The notes under the pieces: model-generated
Told to the model about the DNA's origin: nothing
Database searches by the model: none
Seen by the model: only the letters and a program-made list of their open reading frames with translations
In this document: in pieces, positions 1-12,900 of the stretch
Position numbering within the stretch: the first letter of the stretch is position 1
Layout of the letters: each line of letters starts with the position of its first letter
Translations under genes and position numbers: made by a program
DNA from: Klebsormidium nitens
Lineage: Eukaryota > Streptophyta > Klebsormidiophyceae > Klebsormidiales > Klebsormidiaceae
NCBI GenBank assembly: GCA_000708835.1
Contig: DF237237.1
Location: forward strand, 56,262 to 110,750
Length of the DNA: 54,489 bases
Direction of reading: 5' to 3'

Positions 1-980
1 AGCCAGCCCTTCACCGTCCTCTTCGTATCTTCCCCCTTCCCCTTCCGCCTCGCCCTCCGCTGCTTCCGCTTCGAGCTCGCCAACGCCCTCCTCGTCCCCC
101 TCCTCCTCCCCCTCTCTCTCTCCCTCGGCTGTTCCGCCAGCCAGCGCTTCGCCATCCTCTTCGTCTCTTCCCCCTTCCCCTTCCGCCTCCTCCTCCCCCT
201 CTGTTTCCCCTTCTAGCTCGCCAGCACCCTCCTCCTCTCCCTCTCTTTCTCCCTCGCCTTTTCCGCCGGCCAGCGCTTCGCCATCGTCTTCCCCCGTTCC
301 CGCTTCCCCTTCCGCCTCCTCGTCGCCTGCTGCTTCCCCTTCTAGCTCCCCCGTTCCCTCCTCCTCTCCTTCTCCCTCTCTTTCTCCTTCACCTTCTCTG
401 CCGGCTAGCGCTTCTCCCTCAACTTCGGCCGTCCCCCCCTCGCCGTCGGCTTCAATCCCACCTTCCACTTCGCCGGCATCATCCCCATCCCCTTCGCCGC
501 CTAGCATTCCTCCCTCAGCTTCTCCTTCTCCTTCGCAATCCCCCACAGCCTCTTCACTCCCTTCTGCTAGCCCGTCCCCTTCTAGCTCTCCCGCTTCGTC
601 TCCTTCGCCCTCCCCTTCAAATCTCCCCGCTTCAGCCAGCCCGTCCCCGTCAGCATCCTCTGTTCCCCCTTCTCCGTCCGCAAGCCCTCTGGCCTCGCCT
701 TTCCATTTGTCGTCACCCTCCCCCTTTCCTTCACCTTCCTCCTCCACCATTACCGCCCCATCACCGTCGCAGAGCACCTCACCGCCTTCTCCCAGCCCTT
801 CTCCTTCTTCATCATCCAGCCCCGCTCCTTCGCCGCAGCCCACCCCTTCCAGCTCTCCTTCTCCCTCTCCTCCCCTCCCCCTCGGCCTCTCCGTCTCCTT
901 CCTCCGTTGCCCCTCCCCAACCCCCCCACTGCCCTCCCCTTCCCCCGCCCCATCCCCACTGGCTGTCTCTCCTGCCGCTG
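1..980 (+). repeat. Ser-Pro-rich coding region with 120-144 bp tandem units
   Basis: The first exon encodes about 325 residues that are almost only Ser, Pro and Ala, with little else. A unit beginning AGCCAGCGCTTCGCCATC or a close variant recurs at about 1, 139, 259 and 403, giving periods of 138, 120 and 144 bp, all multiples of three. Later copies are too diverged to delimit. Such Ser-Pro tracts are typical of hydroxyproline-rich glycoproteins of green-algal walls, where Pro is hydroxylated and glycosylated; here that modification is inference. The array probably forms an extended glycosylated stalk holding the repeat domains. Confidence 0.85.
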
Positions 981-3900
981 CTCCCACAGGGACGGACGGC
1001 TACAAGTACTTGCCCACTGGGCCCGGCTTCACGGCCGCCGTGGCGGGCCAGACGGCCACCTTCCAGCTCAGCGCGCGCGACCTGTATGGCAACGCCGCCC
1101 CGCTGGGCGCTCTTAATCTGACGGCCTATTTTGTGCCCAACAACACTGTGGCCTTCAATATGAACGTCACGTCATCCACCGTCACCGTGACGTACAAGAT
1201 CAACGTAGCTGGCTCGTATAGTTTCCGGCTGCTGAGGAACGGAGGCAGCATTTACAACGGCACTCTCAACGGGCTCACCGTCAATCCTGGTAAGCGATGG
1301 CACCGTCAAAGACGCAGGTGGTTCCAACATATAAGATAAATTGGTACGACGGTTCTGGCAGAACGATGTCGAAACAATCAACAATCAAATGCTTCAATTT
1401 ATGTATCTTTAAAGTTCATCACTGTCTGCACAAATGGAACGCCGAAAGCTTCTCTTTTTATGTATCACTTGTCTTGCAGTGAACTGAAGGAGAGTTTGTT
1501 TTTGTCTGCGCAGCTGCGGCTTACGTGACCAAGTTCAGCGTTGCTGGCGCTGGGCTCAACACGACGATGGCGGGCACCGCGACGAGCTTCCAGATCCAGG
1601 CGCGCGACGTGTACGGCAACCTGGCGGCCGCGGACCAGACGCTGCTGGCGGCCCGCCTCGTGTCGAGCGCGGCAGCCGTGGTGCCGACCGTAACGGTGGT
1701 GGCCGGCTCTGTGGGGCTCTACAGCGCGGCGCTGACGGCCACCGTGGCGGGGCAGTACAACCTGTCCGTCACCTACAACGGAACGCTCATTGCCGGAGCC
1801 ACGAGCCCGCTGCTCAAAACAGTACTGCCCAGTAAGCCCACAGCAATCGGAAATGGTCTCCGATTGTTCTGCATCAAGTCGAGGGAAAAACAAGCGTGTA
1901 GCATCTGCAGTTGACAGCTCCGCAGGGAAGAATTGAAAGACCACTTCACCGATGAAGGGATCTGAAGTGCCGTCTCGTATGAAAATCTGACATTCTCGAC
2001 TTCTTCTGCTGCTAGGCACGGTATCCGCCCGGCAATGCTTTGCATATGGGGCGGGCATTAGCGGGGGCCTAGCCGGCGCGAACCTGTCGTTCACGGTGCA
2101 AGCCGCGGACCAGTACGGCAACGCCATCACGAGCGGCACGTATCTGTTCTCGGCGGCCATCAGCCCCGCCGTCAGCAGCAGCCTCACGCTGACGGCCTCC
2201 GCGGCCGGGGTGGCGACGGGCAGCTACAGCATCTCGCAGGCCGGCACCTACACGCTCACGCTCGCGCTCAACGGGACCACCATCAACGGCGGACAGGCAT
2301 ACAGCATTGGCATCGGACCATGTGAGCAGACGGCGCTCGATCAGAGGGCATCACCCGATTCTGAATGCAACCACTCAAAGTCTTCCTGTCGGAGAACTTC
2401 TGCAAGAAGACGAACTGGGCGACTCCCGCCTTATTCATCAAGTCGATTCGCGTGAGTGTTTGAATCTGAAATACAAGGCATCGGCTTAAATAGAGAGAAC
2501 GTTTTGAACGGTCAATTTCAAAAGGGAGCTTCTCGGATTGTTTGTATGGTCAAACTTGTGCGACCTCCCAACAGAGCTGGCAGCTTGCAAACCAAAAGCC
2601 TGCCGCTCGCTTGAGGTACCAAGACTCATCCGGATATTCGTGCCTTTCGTTTCAGCTGCTGTGAGCCCCGCCCAGACGACTGTGAGCGGCGCGGGGCTGG
2701 CCAGCTCGGTGGCTGGCGTGGCGGGCGTGGTGGTGATCCAGGTGCGCGACCAGTACGGCAACACGCTGCAGGGCGAGCAGGCGCAGCTGTCGGTTGTGCT
2801 GCGCAGCCTCGCGGGCGGCAGCAACCTGACGGCTACGGTGACGGCGGTGGCGGGCAGCACGGGGCAGTACCAGGCTAGCCTGAGCCCCACCGTGGCGGGG
2901 CCGTACAGCGCCGAGGTGCGCTACAACGGCACGCTCGTCGGCGGGGCCACCGCGGGGACGCCCAAGACGGTCACGCCAGGTACGGGCGGGCCGCGATCTT
3001 TCTTCCCCGACGCAAATGTTGATTCTTAGTCTTCGAAGGCTTTTTGATTTCTTAGAAACAAGGTAATGTTACTCTAGTAGACGGACGGCATTCTCATGTT
3101 GATTGGAGAATGCCAGTCTGGCTCCAAAATGGCCCATCAAGGCACAATTCAGCGACCCGCGTTGCACAGTGCTTTCGTTGCTCCTCGATCCATCATCGTT
3201 CCGTCTTGTGCAGGCCCCGTGTACGGCCCCGCGTGCACGGTGAGCGGCTTGGTGAGCTCCGCGGTGGCGGGCGTGGCCCAGTCGCTGCGCATCCAGGCCG
3301 CGGACCAGTACGGCAACGCACAGACCAGCGGCAGCCCCGCCTTCGCGGCGGCCTTCACCCCGGCCGCGGGTACCACGTGGACGGTGATGAGCAACAACGA
3401 CGGCAACAGCACCTTGCAGTACCGCCTCACCGTCGTCGGCAGCTACAAGATGGCGCTTACGCTCGGCGGCAGCCCGGTCGCAGGCAGCCCCTTCTCGCTC
3501 ACCGTCACGCCAGGTGAGGGCCCACGAGGCGTCTGGTGCTCTCAACTTTTCTGAAATGTACCGAATTTGATTGTTAACAAAACTAATGAGCCCTTGACTT
3601 GCAATACTTCTTCTCAACTCAACCCACTACGTGGTACTCCTATCATTCCAACAATTTCAAGATAGTCATAAAGCAAAGCGTCACCTGCCTCTGTCTTGCA
3701 CTCGTTAAGATCTGGACGTCAACTACGAGCACTTAACTTTTCGGTTTCATTCAGAGACGAGCTTGCCCTTCCAAGGACCCTACCAGCTTGATCATTGAAG
3801 CTTGACGCGAGGCAAGCTCGAGTGACTGAGCGAGCTCGCGGCTCCCTCATCGCTCGACTCACTCCCGGCCCCTGTTCTCCGTCAGGCCCTGTGTCTGCTG

Positions 3901-6900
3901 CCCAGTGCACGGCCAGCGGGAGCGGTCTCTCCACCGCCACCGCGGGCGTGGCGGCCACGTTCAAGGTGCTGCTGTACGACGCCAGCGGCAACGCCGTCTC
4001 CAACGCCGCCCCCTCCAGCCTGGCCGCCACGCTGACGGTAAGCGGTGTGCCGACCGTGATGGGGAGTGCGCACTCGGACGACGTGGCGGCCAACGGGGTG
4101 ACGGTGTCGTACGTGGTCACTGTGGCCACCGCGTACACGCTCACCATCACGTGGCAGGGCCAGACCATCAGCGGAGGGGTCACCACCGTCACCGCAGGAC
4201 CGGGTGAGGGGCCAAAGCGGGCGCTCGACTGTCTGTAGCCTGGTGAAACATAGCCTTCTGCAACTTTGTCAGGTTCCACATCTCTTCCAAAGAGAACCTT
4301 TTTATGACTCTTGAAAATCTACTGGAGACGGACCAGACGACGAGGGACTCACAAGCTTGCCCTGGTTTTCGAGGGCTGCTTTGCCCCCGGAACTTGAAGC
4401 ACCTCTTTGGAAAAGATGACTGTTTCGAAAGGTCGATTCCCTCAAGGAACGGCCTTCGCCAGCTTTTTCGTGGGGCCTGCTCGCAGCCAATCAGCCGAGC
4501 ACAGCTCATGCAGCGCTGAATCCGACAGTGAGTGCTTGCGCTGGTGAAAAGCTTCAGCAATCAGATGCGCCCGCGCAAGCTGACTGTCTTCGTCGATTGT
4601 GCCCCAGGCGCCGCGTCTGCCTCGACCAGCACTGCTACGGGCACGGGCCTGTCCGGCGGGGTGGCCGGGAGCAGCCTGGCCTTCACGCTGCGGGCGCGCG
4701 ATGCGTTCAACAACGCCCTCTCCACCGGGTCCCAAAACTTCAGCCTCAGCTTTGCGCCCGCCACCCCGACGACCGCCAGCGTGACTGACAACGGGGACGG
4801 CACCGCGGGCGCTACGTACTCGTTCAACGTGGCGGGCAGCTACACGGCACGTCTGTATCTGGCCGGTGCCGAGCTGGCTGCAAGCCCCGTCGCCGTGCTT
4901 ATCTCGCCAGGTGGGCATGGTGTGGGAGCATGCGCTCTTCGGCCAACGAGCCCCTACATGGGGTTGTCTGACCAGCCGAGCACGTTCTTGTTCAGAAGCG
5001 CATTTGATGTACATCATCATATTAGTCCCTGCTACGTTTATCGTGTTCCCGAACTTCAAAGTTCCTTCAGATCGTTTGCATAACCAACCATCACGAGCTG
5101 ACGACACGTCCTGTTGCGCATGGGTGGTGCAGGCGCTGCTGTGGCGGGCCAGTCGAGTGCCACAGGGGAGGGCCTCTCGTCGCCCAGCACGGTGGCCGCC
5201 AACTCGATCTTGGTGCAGCTGCGCGACAGCTACGGCAATGCGCTCGCCAGCGGGGGCGACAGCGTCACGTACAGCGTGGCGGGGCCGTCTGCGGCGGTGA
5301 AGCAGGCCGTGGTTTATGTCGGCGCGGGGGCCTACTCGACGTCGTACACCGTGTCGGGGCTGGGGGCGTACACGGTCACGGTCAGCGTCAACGGAGCACA
5401 GCTGCCGGGGAGCCCCTTCAGCGCCACGGCCACCGCCGGTGAGCGGCTCGCGGGCGGCTGTCAGCACTGCCGGCCGCGATATGCGTCGGCCGTTTGAACT
5501 TCGGTGGACAAAGTCCATGCAGGGTTTAAGCTAACCCCTACCATCAAATATTGCTTTATGACCCAGACCACCGGGTTTTATCGAAGGTTATGCTAAACCA
5601 GGTTTAGACGCTGCGCGCGAGCAAAGGTTTCTTCAACTTCTTGTCCAAGCTGATTTGCCGACGAGAAGTTGAGACCATTCAGCAGAACACACCTGCAATG
5701 ATCAATTGGATGTGTGCCAGCATGAAAGGGCGCTGCAGCGTTACGCTTTTCTGCTACTTTCCAATGCTCATGTCAAGCTAGGCGCACTCACCAATTACTA
5801 GGAGCACGCGCCTGACGCTACAATGCTGTGTGTGCCCCTTCAGGCACTGCCCGCGCCGCCAGCTGCAGCGGCAGCCTCAGCGCGGCCACACTGGTGGCGG
5901 GCCAGTCCGGGCTGCTCACGGTGCAGGCCAAGGATGCCAGCGGCAACGCGCTCTCCAGCGGGGGCCTGGCCTTCAACGTCCGATTCAGCCCCACCCCAGC
6001 GACTGGCCCCGCCCTGGCCACCACCACCACGGACGGCAACAACGGGGCATACACGCTGCCCTTCCAGATCAACGTGGCCGCCACCTACTCTGTCGCAGTC
6101 ACGCTGTCGGGGACGGCCATCGCAGGGAGCCCCTTCGCACTCACCGTGCTGCCAGGTGGGGGCAAGGGCTCCAGAATGCACCCATGAAAGTGGACTTATG
6201 TCTTCTTAGCCATGATTCCTGATTCTAGACCTCCTGATCCTGTTTTCAAGGCTTGAACTTTAGCTTCTGCAATGTGGAAGCATGCTGAGGTGATCATTGA
6301 AGTCAGCATTGGGCCCTGCATCCATTAGACCAACTGCCCCTGGTGTTTCCCTGTCTGTTGCTGAGCCGCGTGTCTGTGTGCAGGTGTGGTGAGTGCCTCT
6401 TCCTGCACTGCGGCCGGGAGCGCCATCTCATCTCACACGGCCGCCAGCAATGACTCGCTGGTGGTCACGGCCAAGGACAGCTACGGCAACACCGTCACGG
6501 CCGCCACCGATGCGGGGGGGCAGCCCATCAGCTTCACGGCCACCCTGGCGGGCCCCGCGGGGAGCAGCAGCACGGCGCTGGCGGCCACGCCCAACCAGGG
6601 CCTGTACAACGCCACGCTCAACATGCAGGCCGCAGGCACCTACAGCTTGCGCGTCTCCTACCAGGGCACCAACATCAGCGGCAGCCCCTTCGGAGTCACC
6701 GTTTCTCCAGGTGGGCACCTCTGCTGTCACTGCTGGACACGAGGTCAACAAGAGGACAGCATGATTGGTCCTCCATATTTGCATGTCAAGCTGGAACCAG
6801 AGACTCAGGAAATTGAGCTTTTTATATTGGACATCTTGCCTTGAATACTGGGACAGGATTCGCTAGGACCGACCACATGTTCATCTCTAAGAAAGAGGGA

Positions 6901-9900
6901 CTTGGTTGTCTGCTGTCCGGTCCACCTGGACGAACCTGGAAGACTCACTTGTTCCTCTTGTCCCTTTGGTCCAGGCCCGCCCTCTGTCGCGTACAGCATC
7001 CTGTCTGCCGCCATGAATCCAGTGGTGGCGGGGGCGCAGGGCGCCCTGGTGATTCAGGCGTACGATGCATTCAACAACAAGCGCACCGCAGGGGGTGACG
7101 GTTTCAGAGTGACCATGACCCTGGGCAGTGCCTCCTTCAGCGGCACGCCCGCCGACAACGGCGACGGCACCTACACGCGCGCCTTCAACAGGACGGCCGC
7201 CGGCAGCTACACCATCCAGGCCACCTACAACGGGGCTGCCTTCAGCACGCTCGCCGCTCCGCAGATCGTCGTGCCAGGTGCGCAGTGCCCAGAGGACGTA
7301 CAATTGCATTTTATTGTGAGCCCGTACTTGGAGGCTGAGCTGATACAAGATCCGAGGCTGGTTCTGCCTCATGCCTTGCACCGGTTTCTTCTCCCAGCAT
7401 GGATTCATTTCAGTATGAGCGTTGACTAACACCTGACTCGGCTCTCTGTTCCTTCTTCCCAGCTGACGTGTCGGTGAGCCAGAGCGTGGTGAGCGGCACT
7501 GCCCTGAGCAGCCAGGCCGCAGGCACCGCGCGCGTGCTGCAGCTGCTGGCGCTGGACGCGTTTGGCAACGCCATCACGGCGGCCACCACCGCCAGCAGCG
7601 TGCCCATCATCTTCACGGCCACCGTCGCCGGCCCGCAGGCCCTCACTGCGCTGCTCACTGCGGCGGGGGGCGGCGTGTACCAGGCCACCATCACCCTCAC
7701 GGTGGCGGGGACGTACTCGCTGGCGGTGGACTACAACTCGCAGCTCATAGCGGCCAGCCCGTACCCCGTCGTCACAATTCCAGGTCCGATGAAGGACCTC
7801 TGCCGCTCCCTTGTGCCACAACAGCCTGTGTTGCAGGTCGACAAGCTGACTCATGTTGTGTTCGGCCAGGCGTTTTGAGAGCTCCAAAATTGACGGTTGC
7901 TCGTTGCTGCCAAAAGAGTTCGCCTCGGTACATATTCCCTGTTACGTTGCACTCGACCTCTAAGCTCTCCTTCCAAAGCTCAACGGGCGTCTTTCGCATC
8001 CGCAGGCCCCATCTCCGCGGCAGGGTCGTTGTTGGCGCTCCCCGCTGCGAGCGTGGTGGCGGGGCAGCCGTTCAGCGTGCTGGTGACTGCGCAGGACGCG
8101 TACGGCAACGTGCAGCCCGCGGCGGACCCCGCCTTCCTGGTGCTCCTGCAGCTGGCCACCACGGGGGGCGGGCCCCCCGCGTACACCGGCGCGGGCGTCT
8201 ACAACTACTCGGCCGCCTACAGCGCGGCCGGCCTCTACACCGTCACCGCCACCTATAACGGCGTGCCAGTCGGCTACAACTCGCTCATCCTGTCCATCGT
8301 AGCCGGTGAGGGGGGCACCGCCCGCACCCCGGCTCATGGGGCATGGACCAGCGTGTCTGGAGAGGACCATCAGTTTTCGTGTCTGCAAGCACTGCGTGGC
8401 CATTTAGTCGCTGGACGACGCTGACGATCTTGTTCCCATCTCCACAAGGCAACGACCGTCCATCCCTGGTTAGCTTCAGCCGCCTGCTGACTGCTGCATG
8501 CGGTGGTGTGCGCAGGGTCGCTGTACCCGCCGTCGTGCGTGGTGCGCGGCAGCGCGCTGGCCGACCTGGCGACGGGCGCCACCCGGTACCTGTCGGTCCT
8601 GGCCACGGACGCGTACGGGAACGTGCTCAACTCGCAGTACGACGCGAGCAGGAGCACCATCCAGTTCCAGCTGGCCATCAGCGGCGCGGAGACGCGCAGC
8701 ACGGCGCTCGTGTACGCGGGCACCGGCCTGCACGAGCAGAGCTTTACGCCGCTTACCGTCGGCACGTACGGCCTGGCCATCACCTACCGCGGCGTGGCCG
8801 TCGCAGCCAGCCCCTACACCATGACCGCCTCCGCCAGTGAGCGCACCGAGCCGCCTGCCGCTCCGTGCAGAGCAGGCCAGACGCCGAAATAGTACAGCTG
8901 ACCGAGGGAAAGACGGGCGGGGCTTTGGCTGGCAGCCGGCCACCAAGATTGGCACCAGTTGTGCAGCCATATTGAAAGATACTGCCGTCCTTGCTTAAAA
9001 GTAGAGTCCAATTTTCTAGGTGAAGCACAGCTGGCGCCTGAGACCGCTGCTCCTTCCCTGACCACGGCCGGCTTCTCGTGTTTGCAGATGACGTGTCAGC
9101 GGCACAGTCCATCGTGACTGTGAACGGGCCGACGACGATGCAGGCGGGCCAGGTGACGTCGCTGACCATCCAGGCGCGTGACGCGTACGGCAACCCGAAG
9201 CCGAGCGCGGCCGCGGGCTTCCTGGTGCTGCTCAGCCTGGACGGGGCCACCAGCGGCGGCGCGCCGACGTTCGTGGGCAACGGCACGTACGTGTACAGCC
9301 AGAACGTGACGCAGCAGGGCGACTACGTCATCCACGCCACTTACAACCAGCAGGACATTGCTGGCAGCCCGCTGCAGCTGCACGTCGTTGCAGGTGAGGC
9401 ACCGCCCGCAGGGACCCAAAGAACTCATCTAGAGTGCCAGCAAACTTCCGGAGAGATTAGTTGTGATGCACACCGCTTCTCAAAGCTTTTAGACGATTCG
9501 GCAGACGAGACCCGCCGTCGTGGCAACTTTGTCAGCTTGATAGGGTTGTTACACTTGAGCGTGAACAGGGTCCGATCGAGACGACCAGAGCCCGATCAGG
9601 CTCGGGCAAATGCCCTTTTGTTTACATGGCCCAAATTTTGTAGCTGCCGGAGGCCCCAATTTGGGTCGGGGGCTCGGGCAGATGTTGGGTCGGGTCGTGA
9701 ACTGCCCAACCCGAGGGGCATCGGATTGTGGGCAACCCAATCAAGATTTCTGACAGGCTGAGGTCAGCCGAAGGTCCAGCTGATGGGGCTTCGAACGTAA
9801 AGTCTCCAGTGTAACAACCCTAAGAGTTTCTGTGTGCGTGCAGGCCCCGTGGTTGCGTCGGCGTGCTCGCTGTCCGGCAGCGGGCTGCAGTCGGCTGCGG

Positions 9901-12900
9901 CGGGCACGCCGCTGACGGTGGACGTGCAGGCGGCCGACGCGTGGAGCAACCCGACGGGCGGCCTGGTGGACGCGCTGGGCGTGGCCGTCGTGTTCCAGCT
10001 GGCGATTAGCGGGCCATCCGCGGTGAACCAGGTGTTTGCGGTGCTGCCCGGCAAGCAGGAGGCCACGTTCACGCTGACACGTGTCGGACCGTACACCGTG
10101 GCCGTGACCGGCAGCAGTACCGCCACAAACGTTCTGGGCAGCCCCTACCAGATTACCATCTTCCCAGGTGCGCGCCCCGTGAGATACTCAGAAGTGCAAA
10201 ATGATTAGGCTTTGTAACAAAGCTGGTCTGGGGCTTTTGTCGTCGTGCGGCTTGGAACTCTTGGTTCTGCACGTCCTGGACAACAAGCTTCTCTCATCTG
10301 CAATGACGAGTCCATCCGGTCCTTGGCAGAAGTCTTGGACGGCTAACTCGTTGCCCTGGTCACGCTGCCCGTCTGAGGACTTCGATCACGTCAAATTGAT
10401 GGCAACCGCGCATCGTGTTGCATTGCCGCATGACTGACACGCTTCTCTCCCTCCCCCTCTGTGCGTGCAGGGTCCATCGCCGGCAGCAAGAGCAGCGTGA
10501 GCATCCCTGCGCTGCCGTCCCTGGTGGCGGGCACCGCGAGCAGCGTGCAGATCCAGGCGCGCGACGCGTACGGCAACGCGCGCGTGCAGGGCGGCCAGGG
10601 CTTCACCGTCTGGCTCACCGCGGCGGGGCAGACCGTGAACGGGGCGCCCACCGACAACGGCGACGGCACCTACACCTACCCGCTCAACCTCACGGTCGCC
10701 GCCGCGTACAGCATCAGCGTCACCTACAAAGGCACCACCGTGCCCAGCAGCCCCTACACCCTCACCGTCCTGCCAGGTCAGGCCAGCAGCAGCAGCTCCA
10801 CGCCACACATGTCTAGCCCGTCTGCTTTGCAGTAGCGGGTTGGAGTTTCGTGAAGCAGCATATGAAAGCAGCCTCGCCCCAAGCTGTTTTCCAAAACTGG
10901 CGCAGCTAACCCGCCATGCTTCCTCGGGTGCAGGCGTCGTGTCTGGCCCCGCCAGCACCGCCACCGGCAGCGGCATCGCGTCTCGGAGCGCCGGCGACGC
11001 CGCCCACGTGGTAGTGACGGCGCGGGACGCGTTCGGCAACCCGGCGACCGCGGCCACGGACGCCGGGGGGCCGGTGTTCTATACGTACACGCTGAGCGGG
11101 GCGCTGGCGCTTACGGGCAACCTGACGGCGGCAGGGAGCGGCAGTTTCACGCTGGACTTGCCGCTGGTGCAGGCCGGCAGCTACAGCCTGGCCATCGCAC
11201 TGCGCAACCAGAGCGCCATCCAGGGCAGCCCCTTCGCCGCCATCGTCTCGCCGGGTGAGCAAGCTGGGACGTACATACACAAGGTGACGCCGCTGCAGGT
11301 CTTTGCAAGGCGTTCTGTTTGTTCTCCTAAACGAGCCGCTTCTCGCTGAGAGTCTAAACGTTGGCTCTTGGAAACAAGCAAAGAGAGCGCTTTGTCAAGA
11401 AGGGAACAGCTGTGTCATTGCCTGCTCAACTTCTTCTTTTATTCTCTTCTCCAGTCTTTTTCGATTCATTCTTCTGAGATTTTAAAAGGTTTGGCTGAGC
11501 GTACGTGCAGGCGCGCCGAGCCCGACGACGAGCCGGCGGCTGCTGGTGGTGGCGGGCGTGCCGAGCACGACGGCGGGCGTGCCCATCGTGTTCACGGTGC
11601 AGGCCGAGGACCGCTTCGGCAACAGCGTCACCGGCGACCAGGCGCAGCTGACCGCGCTCGTGTCGGACGGCGGCAACGCCACCGCGGTGGTGCCCATCGC
11701 GTATGCTGGGGGGGGCCAGTACAGCACCAGCTTCGCCACGACGCGCACGGGGCCGTACATCCTGCAGGTCGTCATGGCGGGCCAGAACGTCGTCAACAGC
11801 CCATCCACCTTCACCGTCCTTCCAGGTGCGCGCGCACGCACCTCATTTGCTTGCACCACCTGGCAGCTACGAGAGAAGTTGCGCTCACTGCTCTGAGCTT
11901 GCTTTGGCTTCTACTCTAGCTTTTACTGTACTCTCATTCCCCCTCTTATACCGCTGGCCGGTGCAGGCGCGCTGGACGCGAGCCGCACGACGATCAGCGG
12001 CCCGGAGCTGGTGAAGGGCCCAAGCGCGTGGACGCTGGCGACGCAGGCCACGCACATGAGCAGCCTGCTCATCACCACGTTCGACCAGTTCGGCAACCAG
12101 CGCGCGCCCGGCGGGGACGCCCTGCTCGCGTCCGTCACCATGCTCGCGCAGGGGGGGGCCACGCCCACGGGTGAGCAAGCGTAGCAGGCCTGTGGCATTT
12201 CGGAGTTGAGCAGTACAAGAAAAGCACCTCATTTTGATTAGTTCGAGCAAGTAAACCCAGAATTCGAGACTCCTCCCTTGACGTTTGCTTAAGACGTTCT
12301 GCTGCACGCGTGCTGCATTGATCCATATCAATCTGAGCACTACGTCAGCCTACTCCGCCTCTTTTCCCAAAGGTGCCTGCTGAACAAAACCGGCTACAAA
12401 TTCAGAGAGCACCAGCCTTTCTGCATTAGGTAGGCGACCAGCTGGACAAGAAGTCACTCCCCTTTCGTTTGCCTCCCCTGTTTCCAGTGACTGCGGTGGA
12501 CAACGGTGACGGCAGCTACTTTTTGCGTTGCGTGGCCCCTTCCCCCGGCAACGGCGTCCTTAACGCGTCCTTGGCCGGGCGGCCCCTGCTCTTCGGCAGC
12601 AGCCCCCTGCTGGCGTGGACCGTGGCGCCCCCCGCGGCCGTGTCCATCTCCGCGCTCTGGCCCCCCGCCGGCCCCGTCACCGGCCAGACGGCCATCACCG
12701 TCACGGGCCTCAACTTCTTCGCTGCGGACGTGCTGACGTGCCAGTTCGGCGGCGGCGGCGCGGCCAGCACCGCGGGCAGCTTCGTGAACTCGACGGCCGT
12801 GGTGTGCCCCTCCCCGCGCGTGGGCGCGCCCGCGCAAGTCAGCCTGCTGCTCACGCTTGGCAGCAACGCCAATGGGCCGCAGGCTTCCTTCATGGGCTTC

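Noticed and set aside
1514-11825. Regularly spaced repeats suggesting a CRISPR-like or satellite array
   Set aside because: The repeated units are diverged protein-coding exons with introns of variable length and sequence, not identical DNA repeats.
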